A stretch of 64,000 bases of DNA from JAFIEN01 sp051859505 (GTDB lineage: Bacteria; Pseudomonadota; Alphaproteobacteria; Rhodobacterales; Rhodobacteraceae), in NCBI GenBank assembly GCA_051859505.1, contig JBHYFN010000001.1, positions 62,001-126,000 on the forward strand. Direction: 5' to 3'. The notes beneath the pieces were generated by a model, which made no database searches, was not told the DNA's origin, and saw nothing but the letters and a program-made list of their open reading frames with translations. Position 1 is the stretch's first letter, and each line of letters opens with the position of its first letter. This document shows positions 55,598-64,000 of the stretch, piece by piece. The translations under genes and the position numbers were made by a program.

Positions 55598-57229
55598 CTA
55601 CTGGATCTGCTGGCCGTTGGCGATGATCCTGCCGTCCTCGGTGAATTCGACCTCGGAGGTGATCGTGTCGTCGCCCGTTGTCCGGCCGATGAGGGCAAGA
55701 CCCATCCGAAGATCCCGCGCATCCCCAGGCCAGATCTCTCCGAGTTCGACCAGGGCATCGAGGAGGCCGTTGATCCCCGTCAGCTCGAACCGGGTCTGAC
55801 CGACCGGCTGCAGGGGCATCCCCATACGGCCCGACAACATCCCCTCGGGAAAGGCAAGGCTGCCATCCGCGTCAAAGGTGATCCCCAGCCCCTCGAACCG
55901 GATCGTTTCCGCCTCGATCCCCATGACATCGATCGGCGACATCTGGTATCTGGGATCCACAAACAGATTGCTCATGTCAAAAAGAGCCAGAAAATCAAGC
56001 AGATCCTGCCGGATCAGCAGCTGGACATTCAGGTCCAGCTCGGCCGAGATCGGGTCGCGCGGCAACAGCCCGATAAAGTCGACCTCTCTCCAGATCGCAT
56101 CATCGCCGGTCAGGTTCTTCAGCAGAAGCCTGCTCTGGGCGCTCTGCACCTCCGGGGATTCCAGCAGCGGCCAAACCAGCGAAAAGGCGATTTCCGAGAC
56201 CGAGACGCCGGCTTCCCAAGGCGGCATGACATTGTCCCGGATCTCCAGAGACAGATCGGCCGCCTCGACCGACATGCCAAGCGTGCCCCCCGACAGGTCG
56301 AACTGCTGGCGCACCGTGCCGTAGCGAAGATCCTCTTCGGTGAAGAGGATGCCGTCTTCATAAGACACGCTCTGGGCGATCTGATCGACGGTGCTTGACC
56401 GGTAGTCGAATTCGAACCCGGCGCGCAGATAGGGCGCGAGGTTCAGCAGGTTCGGCACGATATCCGCAGGCAGGACCATGTGGCCGGTCGCTGCCGTCGC
56501 CTCTGCCACCGATATGTCGCGCGACAGGAGGGTGACCATCTCGCCTTCCCACCAGTCGAAATATCCGTATTCGGTCGTCACGCTGATGATCGTCCGGCCG
56601 GAGGTGTTCTCGAAATCCAGCCGCGTTCCACCGTCGACCTGGCGCACACGCGTCACCATGTCATTGTCGATGATCGTCACGCCGAGGCTGAAGTCGAAGT
56701 CCAGATCCTCTCCGGGCAAGTCCGGGGTCAGCACGCGGGGGTTGTCGATGACAACGTCCAACATCCGGGCGATCGAATGAAAGATCATGTCATCGGGCCC
56801 GCCGGAGACAAAGATGCTCTCGTCCTGCGAGCGCATCGCCAGATCAAGCGAAATATGGGCCATCTCGGGCTCACCAAAGCCGAAGTCGAAGCCGGCGCTT
56901 GCGGTGATCTGTCCAGCGAACTCGGAGGGCGAGGTGATGAGGACGGCTCCGTCCCCCTCTTCGGCAAGGGTCATCTCGGGGTAAGGGACGGCGACCGAAA
57001 GGCTGGCCCCCAACTCGGGCAGCTGCAGGTCAAGCCGCAGCACGATATCCGAAACCCTCAGCGCGCCATCCGACGCCTCTGTGGTGGCCTCGACATCAAA
57101 TCCGAATGCGGCGAACCAGCTCTCGTAGCTTGCCCAGACCTCTTCTGGCGTCACCTGTGCCGAGGCCGCCTGTGCGGCAACCAGAAGGCCACCGGCTACT
57201 GCAGCCCTGATCGATCCGGATCTGGTCAT
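55598..57229 (-). CDS. Secreted DUF2125-family protein (second paralogue)
   Basis: A 543-residue protein with a signal peptide (ending ASAQ near 25), then VTPEEVWASYESWFAAFG and a long beta-rich body. It ends in EFTEDGRIIANGQQIQ. The same head and tail patterns occur in the upstream neighbour (57297-58805), so the two are tandem paralogues. The fold may bind lipids or sit in the periplasm; function is unknown. The product is strongly acidic. Confidence 0.82.
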   Translation of the reverse strand: MTRSGSIRAAVAGGLLVAAQAASAQVTPEEVWASYESWFAAFGFDVEATTEASDGALRVSDIVLRLDLQLPELGASLSVAVPYPEMTLAEEGDGAVLITSPSEFAGQITASAGFDFGFGEPEMAHISLDLAMRSQDESIFVSGGPDDMIFHSIARMLDVVIDNPRVLTPDLPGEDLDFDFSLGVTIIDNDMVTRVRQVDGGTRLDFENTSGRTIISVTTEYGYFDWWEGEMVTLLSRDISVAEATAATGHMVLPADIVPNLLNLAPYLRAGFEFDYRSSTVDQIAQSVSYEDGILFTEEDLRYGTVRQQFDLSGGTLGMSVEAADLSLEIRDNVMPPWEAGVSVSEIAFSLVWPLLESPEVQSAQSRLLLKNLTGDDAIWREVDFIGLLPRDPISAELDLNVQLLIRQDLLDFLALFDMSNLFVDPRYQMSPIDVMGIEAETIRFEGLGITFDADGSLAFPEGMLSGRMGMPLQPVGQTRFELTGINGLLDALVELGEIWPGDARDLRMGLALIGRTTGDDTITSEVEFTEDGRIIANGQQIQ

Positions 57230-57257
57230 TCGAACCCCCGCCCCACTCTTTACCTTG

Positions 57258-57288
57258 TCTCATGCCGGGGCAAGGCCCCGGCATGAGA
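57258..57288. repeat. Perfect 14-bp hairpin between the DUF2125 genes
   Basis: TCTCATGCCGGGGC, AAG, and the exact reverse complement. It lies between the two tandem DUF2125 genes, 8 bp after the stop of the first. No T-run follows in either direction, so it is more likely an mRNA-stabilising or processing element than a terminator. Confidence 0.85.
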
Positions 57289-57296
57289 AGACCGCG

Positions 57297-58805
57297 TTAC
57301 TGAAGACGCTGGCCGTTTGCGATCACGTGACCCTGATCGTTGATCTCGATCGTCGAGGACAGCTCGTCATCGCCCACCGCCTGGGTGAACAGGCCCAGCA
57401 TCATGCGCGCGCCCATCACCTCTTCCTGCGGCAGGAGGCCCATCGCGACCAGATTGTCGAGCAGCGCATTCGCGCCCTTGACCTGAACGGTCAGTTCCCC
57501 TTCGGGCCGGGGGAAGCCGCCGAAGGTGAAGTAATCGTCATTGTCGAAGATGAAGGCACCTGCGGCCGAAAGCTGCGCCCCGGCAACCGACAGGACCAGG
57601 TCGTTCAGGCTGACCGAGGTCAGATCGCCCGGCCTGTCCGCGAACATCATCTCCATCGCCTGCTCGGGATCGAGAATGTCGAACATCAGCTTCGCGGTTC
57701 CGGTGATGTCAAGAATGACCGTCGCCGGGTCGCGGGCGAACATGCCGGCAGGATCCAGCATGCCCCACAGATCGTCGCTGATCGCCAGATCGGCGATCGT
57801 GATGCCAAGGCCGAATTCTTCGGGTGCGTCGCTGGCCGACAGCGGCGCATAGAAGGCAACCCCGTATTCCGCAAGGCTGGCCGAGATCGGCAAGGGCACC
57901 ATCATTCCGCCGACATCGACGGCAAGGCCGGTGGCCGAGGCGCTGTAGGCGATCAGATCCTTGTTGAAGACAGCCTCGGTCTGGCCACCCTGAACCGCCA
58001 TCGTCGCCATCATGTCGGCCCCGTATTCCGACATGTTGAGGATGTAGGCTGTGGTGCCGAAGCTGTATCCGCCTTCAAGCGCAAGGCCATTCATGAAGGC
58101 GGCATCGGGATTGTCGTCGATATCGCTCGGGATCATCATGGCGGCAGAACCGGCGATGTTCTCGATCTTGCCCGAGAAGTCGAGGTCCAGATCCGACCAT
58201 TCGTCCTGCGCCTGCAGCAGCATGTCGACCGACGCGATGGCAAGGTCCATCGTGTAGGCTTGCAGATCACCGTCGATCAGCCGCGAGTTCACCGACATGC
58301 CGTTCAGGGCAATCATGCCGGAGGCATCGGCCGTTTCTTCGCCGTCTTCGAGGATGCTCGAAAGCTCGAGGGCAACGCGGTTCGCGCGCGTGGCCTGGGA
58401 CATGTCCTCGGCCGAGCCGCTGACCGTGATGTCAAGCCCCTGATGGGTGATGGCCATGGTCACGACCGTCTCGCCGCCATACCAGGGCCGGCTGGTATAG
58501 ATCACCGGGATCTCGTCCGAAACGGTAACGCTCACCGTTCCGTCGCTATTCTCGGTGAAGCTGAGCGTCGGAATCGTCAACTCGATCGCGTCGAACCCGT
58601 CGTCGGAAAGGATCGCAATGTCGCTGACGACGAGAACACCGGAAACATAGTTCTCGGAGCCGATCGTGACGGTTTCGTCAGCGGCGGTCTCCATGTTTGC
58701 TTTCCAGCTGTCCCAGACATCCTGAGCAGTAAGTTCGGCATGGGCCGCCTGGGCGACCAGAATTGCGGCCACCGACACGGCCGATCCCATGATTCTGAAA
58801 TTCAT
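57297..58805 (-). CDS. Secreted DUF2125-family protein (first paralogue)
   Basis: A 502-residue protein with signal peptide (about 1-22, ending AHA), ELTAQDVWDSWKANMETAAD at the start of the mature part and IEINDQGHVIANGQRLQ at the end, parallel to its neighbour. Met-, Asp- and Ala-rich, acidic, no membrane segments after the signal. Probably periplasmic. Role unknown. It is transcribed first, with a promoter in the 135-bp gap to the SDR gene. Confidence 0.82.
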   Translation of the reverse strand: MNFRIMGSAVSVAAILVAQAAHAELTAQDVWDSWKANMETAADETVTIGSENYVSGVLVVSDIAILSDDGFDAIELTIPTLSFTENSDGTVSVTVSDEIPVIYTSRPWYGGETVVTMAITHQGLDITVSGSAEDMSQATRANRVALELSSILEDGEETADASGMIALNGMSVNSRLIDGDLQAYTMDLAIASVDMLLQAQDEWSDLDLDFSGKIENIAGSAAMMIPSDIDDNPDAAFMNGLALEGGYSFGTTAYILNMSEYGADMMATMAVQGGQTEAVFNKDLIAYSASATGLAVDVGGMMVPLPISASLAEYGVAFYAPLSASDAPEEFGLGITIADLAISDDLWGMLDPAGMFARDPATVILDITGTAKLMFDILDPEQAMEMMFADRPGDLTSVSLNDLVLSVAGAQLSAAGAFIFDNDDYFTFGGFPRPEGELTVQVKGANALLDNLVAMGLLPQEEVMGARMMLGLFTQAVGDDELSSTIEINDQGHVIANGQRLQ

Positions 58806-58940
58806 CTCTTGCTACCTTCCGCGTGTGAATAAAACCGGGTTCAGCATCCTCTGACCTGCGGCAATGGTCAAGGTCAGGAAAACTGGACCCGCCACCTCGC
58901 ACAAACTATTTTACGCCGCAGACAACAACTGGAAAAACCG

Positions 58941-59693
58941 ATGTCACTTGCAGGAAAGACCGTCGTCATCACCGGGGCAGGGCGCGGCATCGGTGCCGCC
59001 TCGGCCCGTGCCTTTGCCGCCGCCGGGGCGCGGGTCGTCCTCTTGGCGCGCTCGGCCGAGGAAATCGCCGACATCGCCGGCGAGATCGGCGCGGACCGTG
59101 CCCTCGCGATACCCTGTGACGTTGCCATCTGGTGGCAGGTCGAGGCCGCGATCCATGCCGCCGAAGAGGCGTTCGGCAGCTGCGATATCCTGGTGAACAA
59201 CGCCGCCGTGATCGACCCGATCGGGCCGATGCATGACCTTGACCCCGAAAAGTGGGGGCGGGCCATCGACATCAATCTGACCGGTGTCTTCCACGGCATC
59301 CGGGCCGTTCTGCCCGTGATGTTGCGGCAGGGCGGCGGGACGGTCCTCACCATCTCGTCGGGTGCGGCACATCGACCGGTCGAAGGCTGGTCGGCCTATT
59401 GCGCCTCCAAGGCGGGGGTCGCCATGCTCACGGCCAGCCTGCATCACGAATATGCGGGCCGCGGGATCCGCGCCATGGGGCTGTCGCCGGGCACCGTCGC
59501 GACCGGGATGCAGCGCCGGATCAAGGCCTCCGGCATCGGGCCGGTGGCAGCGCTCGATTGGGAAAGCCACATCCCGGCCGACTGGCCGGCGCGGGCCCTT
59601 GTCTGGATGACCGCCCCCGATTCCGACGACCTTCTGGGCGAAGAGCTTTCCCTGCGGGACGAGGCGCTGCGGGAACGGATCGGCCTGATCTAG
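58941..59693 (+). CDS. Short-chain dehydrogenase/reductase
   Basis: A 250-residue classical SDR. Cofactor motif TGAGRGIG (11-18), NNAAV, catalytic Ser in TISSGAA and YCASK (about 153-157) are present. The region after 185 is longer in the substrate loop. The substrate is not predictable. Stands alone, divergent from the DUF2125 genes and 122 bp before tRNA-Lys. Confidence 0.9.
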   Translation: MSLAGKTVVITGAGRGIGAASARAFAAAGARVVLLARSAEEIADIAGEIGADRALAIPCDVAIWWQVEAAIHAAEEAFGSCDILVNNAAVIDPIGPMHDLDPEKWGRAIDINLTGVFHGIRAVLPVMLRQGGGTVLTISSGAAHRPVEGWSAYCASKAGVAMLTASLHHEYAGRGIRAMGLSPGTVATGMQRRIKASGIGPVAALDWESHIPADWPARALVWMTAPDSDDLLGEELSLRDEALRERIGLI

Positions 59694-59776
59694 CGGGGCC
59701 GTCGCCTTGCGTCGGGGTCAATGCCTGAGGCAGCGACCCCGGCTTGCGACGAATCCGGCCAGCGTGCGATTTGCGG

Positions 59777-59805
59777 TTGACGCGGCGGGCCGCCTTCCTT
59801 ACCTG
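59777..59805 (+). promoter_or_regulatory. tRNA-Lys promoter
   Basis: TTGACG (59777-59782), a 17-bp GC-rich spacer and TACCTG (59800-59805), ending 10 bp before the tRNA. It mirrors the tRNA-Met promoter. Confidence 0.65.
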
Positions 59806-59815
59806 CCACCGCGAT

Positions 59816-59891
59816 GGGCCGTTAGCTCAGTTGGTAGAGCAACTGACTTTTAATCAGTGGGTCGCAGGTTCGAATCCTGCACGGCTCACCA
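59816..59891 (+). tRNA. tRNA-Lys (TTT)
   Basis: A 76-nt tRNA: acceptor GGGCCGT/ACGGCTC (one G-T pair), D arm AGCTCAGTTGGTAGAGC, anticodon TTT at 59849-59851 in a ACTGA/TCAGT stem, T arm GCAGGTTCGAATCCTGC, encoded CCA. Confidence 0.97.
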
Positions 59892-60040
59892 TCACTCGGA
59901 AATTCGGGGCGCACCTGGTCGCAGAGTTTGGATGGCTGCGTGCCGTCTCGGGGATTGGTCCTCGCACCCGCCCGCTTTGGCGCGCCTGGCCTTGCGCCGC
60001 CGAATGCAGCCCGTCGCCAAAGCGGTTTCAGTACGCGCTG

Positions 60041-60784
60041 TCAGAAATAGCTCTGCACGATGCTGCCCGAAACCAGCGCCCAGCCATCGGCGACCACGAA
60101 GAAGGCCAGCTTGAACGGCAAAGACACGATCGCCGGCGGCACCATCATCATCCCCATCGACATCAGGACCGCCGCGACGACGAGGTCGATGACGATGAAT
60201 GGCAGAAAGATCAGGAAGCCGACCTGAAAGGCACGTGCGATCTCGGACAGAAGGAACGACGGGACGAGGATCGAAAGCGGAGCCTCGGCCAGTTCGGAGG
60301 CCGGAACGGCGTCTTGCCGAAGCGCGGCCAGCGACTCGAAGGTTCCGGGCGAGACCCGGCCCGCCATGAAGATGCGGAACGGGTCGATCGTCGCCATGAA
60401 CGCCTCTTCAAGCGGCATCGCGTCGTTCACGAAGGGCTCGACGCCCAGGGTCCAGGCTTCGATGAAGACCGGCTCCATCACGAACCAGGTCAGGAACAAG
60501 GCGAGGCTGACGATCAGCATGTTCGGCGGCGATTGCTGCAATCCGATCGCCTGCCGGAGGATTGCGAGCACGGTAACCATGAACGGGAAACAGGTCACCA
60601 TGATCGCCAGCCCGGGCACGAGGCTCAGCACCGTGATCAGGACAAGCAGCTGGATCGAACGGGCCGCCAGCGACCCGTCATCCCCCAGCGACAGGGTGAT
60701 GTCCTGTGCCATCGCCGGCCCGGCCATCAGGCCGCCGGCAAGAATTGCCACCGCAAGAAGGCGCATCCTACCAGCCGAGGTCAT
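60041..60784 (-). CDS. fliP: FliP, flagellar export-gate protein
   Basis: A 247-residue export-gate protein with a signal peptide (about 1-26) and four membrane helices. Typical segments: LSLVPGLAIMVTCFPFMVTVLAILRQAIGLQQSPPNMLI (in parts, 54-92), and FLLSEIARAFQVGFLIFLPFIVIDLVVAAVLMSMGMMMVPP later. FliP with FliQ and FliR forms the core of the flagellar type III gate. It overlaps the fliN end (17 nt). Confidence 0.95.
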   Translation of the reverse strand: MTSAGRMRLLAVAILAGGLMAGPAMAQDITLSLGDDGSLAARSIQLLVLITVLSLVPGLAIMVTCFPFMVTVLAILRQAIGLQQSPPNMLIVSLALFLTWFVMEPVFIEAWTLGVEPFVNDAMPLEEAFMATIDPFRIFMAGRVSPGTFESLAALRQDAVPASELAEAPLSILVPSFLLSEIARAFQVGFLIFLPFIVIDLVVAAVLMSMGMMMVPPAIVSLPFKLAFFVVADGWALVSGSIVQSYF

Positions 60785-61049
60785 CGGGCCGCGCTGCCAC
60801 TTCGGTCAGGCGGACGGCAAGCTGGCCGCGTTCGCCCCCCTCCATCTCCTGCAATTCGCCGCGCGCGATCAGCCTGTCGCCGATGTAAAGCTCGACCGGG
60901 TCGTCGATCCGGCGATCCAGGACAAGAACCGAGTTCTCTTCCAGCGCGAGGAGGTCCTGGACCAGGGGCCGGGCCTTGCCGACGCTGATCGTCACTTCGA
61001 TCGGAACCGATCGCAGCGGGTGTTCGGCTCCGGGTCTTGCGTCATCCAT
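60768..61049 (-). CDS. fliN: FliN, flagellar switch protein
   Basis: A 93-residue FliN consisting of the SpoA (switch) domain: VPIEVTISVGKARPLVQDLLALEENSVLVLDRRIDDPVELYIGDRLIARGEL in parts (15-66). It is part of the C-ring and export sorting platform. It overlaps the fliH-like gene by 8 nt and fliP by 17 nt. Confidence 0.93.
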   Translation of the reverse strand: MDDARPGAEHPLRSVPIEVTISVGKARPLVQDLLALEENSVLVLDRRIDDPVELYIGDRLIARGELQEMEGGERGQLAVRLTEVAARPDDLGW

Positions 61050-61614
61050 GCCGCATCTCCTGTTGTGTTTCGTCCGTGAAGGCCTCGAGCGTCTGACGGA
61101 TCTCCGTGACCAGTCCTTCGAGGTCGACCATGTTTTCCTGCTCTGCCGCAGCTATCAGGGCTTGCCCCTCTTCAAGGGAGGGATCGGCCAGGATGCCGGG
61201 CTTGGGCTCCGGAAAGGTCTGCATCAGGGCGATCAGGGCAGGCGCCGTCGAAGGGGACACGCGGATGACAACCGGCATCGCGCTGTGTTCGGCTGCGACT
61301 GCCATGATCCGCTCCACCAGCAGCGGCAGAAGCGTGGCGCGGCCAAGCTCGGGCAGGAGCCGGTCCATGATCGTCCCGATCAGCGGCTGCAGCGCGGCAA
61401 GGACCTGTGCCCGCGCCTCCGCATAGGTGAAGACAAGATCGTTGATTGCCTGTGCGGCCCCGTCCGAGAGGACATCCTGTCGCATCGCCGCCATCGCAAG
61501 GCCATCCGCAAGGCCCGTCGCATGACCTGCGCGCCAGTCCTCGTCCGGCTCGGGATCGGTTTCCTTCGGATCCGGGGGGAGGTCGAAGGCCTCAAGAGCG
61601 ACAAGCCGGCTCAT
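61042..61614 (-). CDS. fliH: FliH-like flagellar export regulator
   Basis: A 190-residue protein between fliF and fliN in the position of FliH. The acidic N-terminus (DPKETDPEPDED) is followed by helices and a C-terminal IRVSPSTAPAL region recalling the FliH/HrpE fold. Sequence conservation in this family is low, so the call depends partly on position. It would bind the FliI ATPase. Confidence 0.7.
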   Translation of the reverse strand: MSRLVALEAFDLPPDPKETDPEPDEDWRAGHATGLADGLAMAAMRQDVLSDGAAQAINDLVFTYAEARAQVLAALQPLIGTIMDRLLPELGRATLLPLLVERIMAVAAEHSAMPVVIRVSPSTAPALIALMQTFPEPKPGILADPSLEEGQALIAAAEQENMVDLEGLVTEIRQTLEAFTDETQQEMRHG

Positions 61615-61615
61615 C

Positions 61616-63199
61616 CTAGGCTCCTTCCCTTGGTTCGGTTTCGTCGATCCAGTTCTGCAGGATCTGCGCCGTTTCCTCCTGCCGGTCCGCGATCATCCGC
61701 CGAAGCCTGCCGACGGGATCCTCGTCAGCATCGGTTCCGCCCGGATCGCCCGGAAACAGATCGGGCAGTTGGTTGAAAAATTGATCCCCCGCCAAACCTG
61801 GCTCCGCGCCGCCGGGAAGGGAAAGCTGTGTCCCGGGTGACAGCAGGGGTGCGGCCTCCGCCGTCCGGCCGGACCGCAGGATCGGACGGATGACGAACAG
61901 CCCCAGAACAAGTGCCACAAGCGCAAGAACCCCGAGCTTGATGAGGCTCATCATGTCGAATGCCGGCAGCCGACTTCCAACCGCTTCGGTCCCCAGTTGC
62001 GGCACCGGCTCGAAGGGCATCGCCTGGATCGTGATCACATCCCCGCGCGCCTCGTCAAAACCGACGGCCGACGCGACAAGCTCCCGCAGGGCCGCGATCT
62101 CTTCCTCGGGGCGGGGCGCCGGAACGGCGGTTCCACTGGCGTCGATCGTGACCGGCTCATTGACCAGAACGGCGACGGTCAGCCGACGCACGCCACCGGG
62201 CGCGCGGATCACCTCGCGGCTGGTCTCGGACATGTCGTAATTGGTGAGCGCGCGGCTTCCGCTTTCCTCTGTGGCAAGGCCGGAACCGCTCGCGCCCGCA
62301 TCCCCGTCGGGCAGGTTCGATGCCACCGTCACAGAGCCATCGCGCCCGTCCTGGGTGCTGCGGCTGTTCTCCTCGACATTCGTCGAGATGGCGACGCGGC
62401 TTTCGGGATCGACGCGCCGCTCGATGATCGATTCGCGTTCCGTGATCGTTTCGATCGACAGCTCGACAATGGCATTTCCAACGCCCACCCGAGCCTCGAG
62501 CAGACGTTGCGCACGGGCCCGCAGCTCATCGGCGCGCGCATCGCTGCCGCCCGAGAAGGTCGGCCCCTCGGCGGGAATCAGGCCGTGCTGCGCATCGATC
62601 ACCGAAACGTCCTGCGGCATCAGGCCGGAAACGGCCGCCGCGATCAGGAAACGGAGCGCCTGGGCCTGTTCCTGGCTGAGCGGGTTCCCGGCGGTCGTCA
62701 CCGTCACCGAGGCGGTGGTCAGTAGATCGCGCTGGAACGGCCTGCTTGTCGGCGTCGAAATATGGACGCGCGCCGCGCGAATCGTGGGAACCGCAAGGAT
62801 GGTACGGGCGAGTTCGCCTTCTTTCGCGCGCCAGTAGGCGGCATCGAACATCTGCGAGGTCGTGCCGAATCCCGACAGATTGTCCAGCAGCTCATAGCCC
62901 TGGCCCGAAAGCTGCGGCAGCCCCTCGGCGGCGAGGCTGATCCTCTGAAGGTCGCGCACGGCCGCAGGAACAAAGATCGAATCACCGCGCACCTCATAGA
63001 CGACCCCCCGTTGATCCAGGGCCGAGATGACGGACGTCATGGAGCCGCGATCAAGGCCGGCATAAAGCAGCGCAAGCTCACGCTCCGAGGCGGAGCGCGC
63101 CAGCGCGACAACCGCCGCAAAGACCCCGAGCGTCGCGGCAATCACGATGAAACGGCGGCGAAAATCCAGACCGGACCAGGTAGTCATCAGGCCTTCCAC
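61616..63199 (-). CDS. fliF: FliF, flagellar MS-ring protein
   Basis: A 527-residue MS-ring protein. N-terminal helix (about 17-34), the YscJ-like ring domain (YAGLDRGSMTSVISALDQRGVVYEV, VRVHISTP-type motif), the FliF C-domain, a second helix (about 425-445) and an acidic C-terminus for FliG binding. GTG 63199 is chosen because GGAGG lies 6 nt before it; a longer frame begins at 63238. Divergent from fliL. Confidence 0.93.
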   Translation of the reverse strand: MEGLMTTWSGLDFRRRFIVIAATLGVFAAVVALARSASERELALLYAGLDRGSMTSVISALDQRGVVYEVRGDSIFVPAAVRDLQRISLAAEGLPQLSGQGYELLDNLSGFGTTSQMFDAAYWRAKEGELARTILAVPTIRAARVHISTPTSRPFQRDLLTTASVTVTTAGNPLSQEQAQALRFLIAAAVSGLMPQDVSVIDAQHGLIPAEGPTFSGGSDARADELRARAQRLLEARVGVGNAIVELSIETITERESIIERRVDPESRVAISTNVEENSRSTQDGRDGSVTVASNLPDGDAGASGSGLATEESGSRALTNYDMSETSREVIRAPGGVRRLTVAVLVNEPVTIDASGTAVPAPRPEEEIAALRELVASAVGFDEARGDVITIQAMPFEPVPQLGTEAVGSRLPAFDMMSLIKLGVLALVALVLGLFVIRPILRSGRTAEAAPLLSPGTQLSLPGGAEPGLAGDQFFNQLPDLFPGDPGGTDADEDPVGRLRRMIADRQEETAQILQNWIDETEPREGA

Positions 63200-63259
63200 G
63201 ATGCACCTCCGAAAACGTGGGGCCTTCTGCCCCGACAACCGATCAATCGGACATGAGCC

Positions 63260-63274
63260 TTAACAATCGGTTAG
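63260..63274. promoter_or_regulatory. CtrA-like site TTAA-N7-TTAG
   Basis: In the divergent fliF/fliL promoter region. The CtrA consensus is TTAA-N7-TTAA; this site has one mismatch. CtrA is needed for flagellar genes in several Rhodobacterales. Confidence 0.5.
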
Positions 63275-63319
63275 TTCCTGATGGTTTATCTGTGAGCCGA
63301 CAGAACACAGGAGCCATCC

Positions 63320-63805
63320 ATGACCGAGATCGCCGATCCACCGATCGAACCTCCCGCCAAGCGCTCCCGGTTGCCGCTCGTCATCGGCCTCGTTCTCGCC
63401 CTTGTCGGTGCGGGCGCGGGTTTCGCCGTCATCCGGTTCGGGCTTGTCGGGGGGGCGGATGTTGCCGAGGTCACGGACGAATCGCCCAGGATCGAACCCT
63501 TGCGCGCGGCCGTGTTCCTGCCGCTCGAGCCGTTGACGATCAATCTGCCCGACCCGTCCGGCCGGCGGTTTCTTCGATTCGTCGCCCAGCTCGAGGTCGA
63601 TCCGGCCCATGCGGCCGAGGTCGAGGCCGTGATGCCGCGCATCGTGGATGTGCTGAACGGCTATCTGCGCGCCATCCCCGTCAGCGATTTCGAGGATCCC
63701 GCAGCCCTGCTCAGGCTGCGGGCCCAGATGCTGCGGCGCATTCAGGTCGTCGTCGGCGAGGGGCGGGTGCGCGACCTTCTGATCATGGAATTCATCGTAA
63801 ACTGA
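63320..63805 (+). CDS. fliL: FliL, flagellar basal-body-associated protein
   Basis: A 161-residue protein with one membrane helix (about 18-40) and the periplasmic FliL domain (LEPLTINLPD, RFLRFVAQLEVD, RDLLIMEFIVN). It stabilises stator-motor contact. ACAGGAG precedes the ATG. The following gene starts 11 nt later. Confidence 0.93.
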   Translation: MTEIADPPIEPPAKRSRLPLVIGLVLALVGAGAGFAVIRFGLVGGADVAEVTDESPRIEPLRAAVFLPLEPLTINLPDPSGRRFLRFVAQLEVDPAHAAEVEAVMPRIVDVLNGYLRAIPVSDFEDPAALLRLRAQMLRRIQVVVGEGRVRDLLIMEFIVN

Positions 63806-63816
63806 GAGGTCATGAA

Positions 63817-64000
63817 ATGGGTGAAATAGCCGATATCCTGCTGGTTGCGGGGGCCGTCGGGGCGGGCCTTTATTGCCTCGTTCTTTCGCGGCGGCTGAAG
63901 CGGTTTACCGACCTCGAGAAAGGTGTCGGGGGGGCTGTCGCCGTGCTCTCGGCCCAGGTCGACGACCTGACCCGGACATTGAGCGAGGCGCAGGGCAGCG
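63817..64000 (+). CDS. DUF6468-type flagellar-cluster protein, N-terminal part
   Basis: The first 61 residues are in the window; the rest is to the right. One membrane helix (about 6-24, ILLVAGAVGAGLYCLVL) and a predicted coiled-coil start (LKRFTDLEKGVGGAVAVLSAQVDDL). This matches the small membrane coiled-coil protein next to fliL in alphaproteobacteria. Function unknown. GAGAGG precedes the ATG. Confidence 0.7.
   Translation, partial: MGEIADILLVAGAVGAGLYCLVLSRRLKRFTDLEKGVGGAVAVLSAQVDDLTRTLSEAQGS

Overview
The window reads as a chromosomal segment of a GC-rich, flagellated purple non-sulfur alphaproteobacterium of the Rhodobacter group (Rhodobacteraceae). The evidence is a photosynthesis gene cluster in the order crtD<-|->crtE-crtF-bchC-bchX-bchY-bchZ-pufQBALMX followed by dxs. 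It has a pufX and no pufC, a hallmark of Rhodobacter/Rhodobaca-like genera. It also carries the alphaproteobacterial ChvI-ChvG-HprK-RapZ-EIIA-HPr operon facing pckA, CcrM with GANTC sites, TrcR (DUF1013), and many Rhodobacterales families of unknown function. No phage, insertion sequence, plasmid origin or CRISPR array is visible.

Layout. 1-13 kb: photosynthesis. The start of crtD is read leftward. crtE, crtF, the chlorophyllide a reductase genes and the puf operon are read rightward, mostly by translational coupling. Two nearly matching double PpsR/CrtJ-type operators lie in front of crtE and of bchC. Families of about 24-nt palindromic hairpins fill the crtE-crtF and bchY-bchZ gaps. A 56-codon coupled small gene sits between bchX and bchY. 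PufX carries an unusual acidic tail of about 60 residues. A hairpin-rich stretch ending in a strong terminator separates pufX from dxs. 13-20 kb: housekeeping and accessory genes (SGNH hydrolase, CnoX-type thioredoxin, LON-domain protein, Trm112, ChrA, and a sugar aldolase/dehydrogenase with its SorC-type regulator). 20-30 kb: tRNA-Met, a SulP transporter with a long leader, Usp, an AI-2E-type permease, a phospholipase D-family protein and a TAXI-TRAP transporter.

30-38 kb: a seven-gene leftward operon chvI-chvG-hprK-rapZ-manX-like EIIA-ptsH-acyltransferase, and pckA in the opposite direction behind two tandem operator-like repeats. 38-46 kb: RNase T2, TrcR, DUF4453 protein, recR-ybaB, a membrane-anchored winged-helix protein, a candidate structured non-coding RNA with its own terminator, a GT25 glycosyltransferase coupled to rnhB, and ccrM behind a cluster of three GANTC sites. 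46-56 kb: baeRF-family protein, AlkB, MutY, DUF721, DsbA-like oxidoreductase, a class III CoA transferase, and an LPS operon pmbA-DUF4170-waaA-lpxK. 55.5-59 kb: two tandem secreted DUF2125 paralogues. 59-64 kb: an SDR, tRNA-Lys, and flagellar genes fliF-fliH-fliN-fliP read leftward, diverging from fliL and a DUF6468 gene across a CtrA-like site.

How it fits together. CrtE supplies GGPP for carotenoids and for the bacteriochlorophyll tail. Dxs supplies the isoprenoid precursors. CrtF and CrtD act in the spheroidene branch. BchXYZ and BchC convert chlorophyllide a towards bacteriochlorophyllide a. PufBA, PufLM and PufX build the LH1-reaction-centre core. The most interesting unexplained signals are the PufX tail, the puf 3' hairpin region, the small gene inside bchXYZ, the repeated hairpins and the candidate ncRNA near 42.8 kb. 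All names are from reading the sequence. No database search was run.
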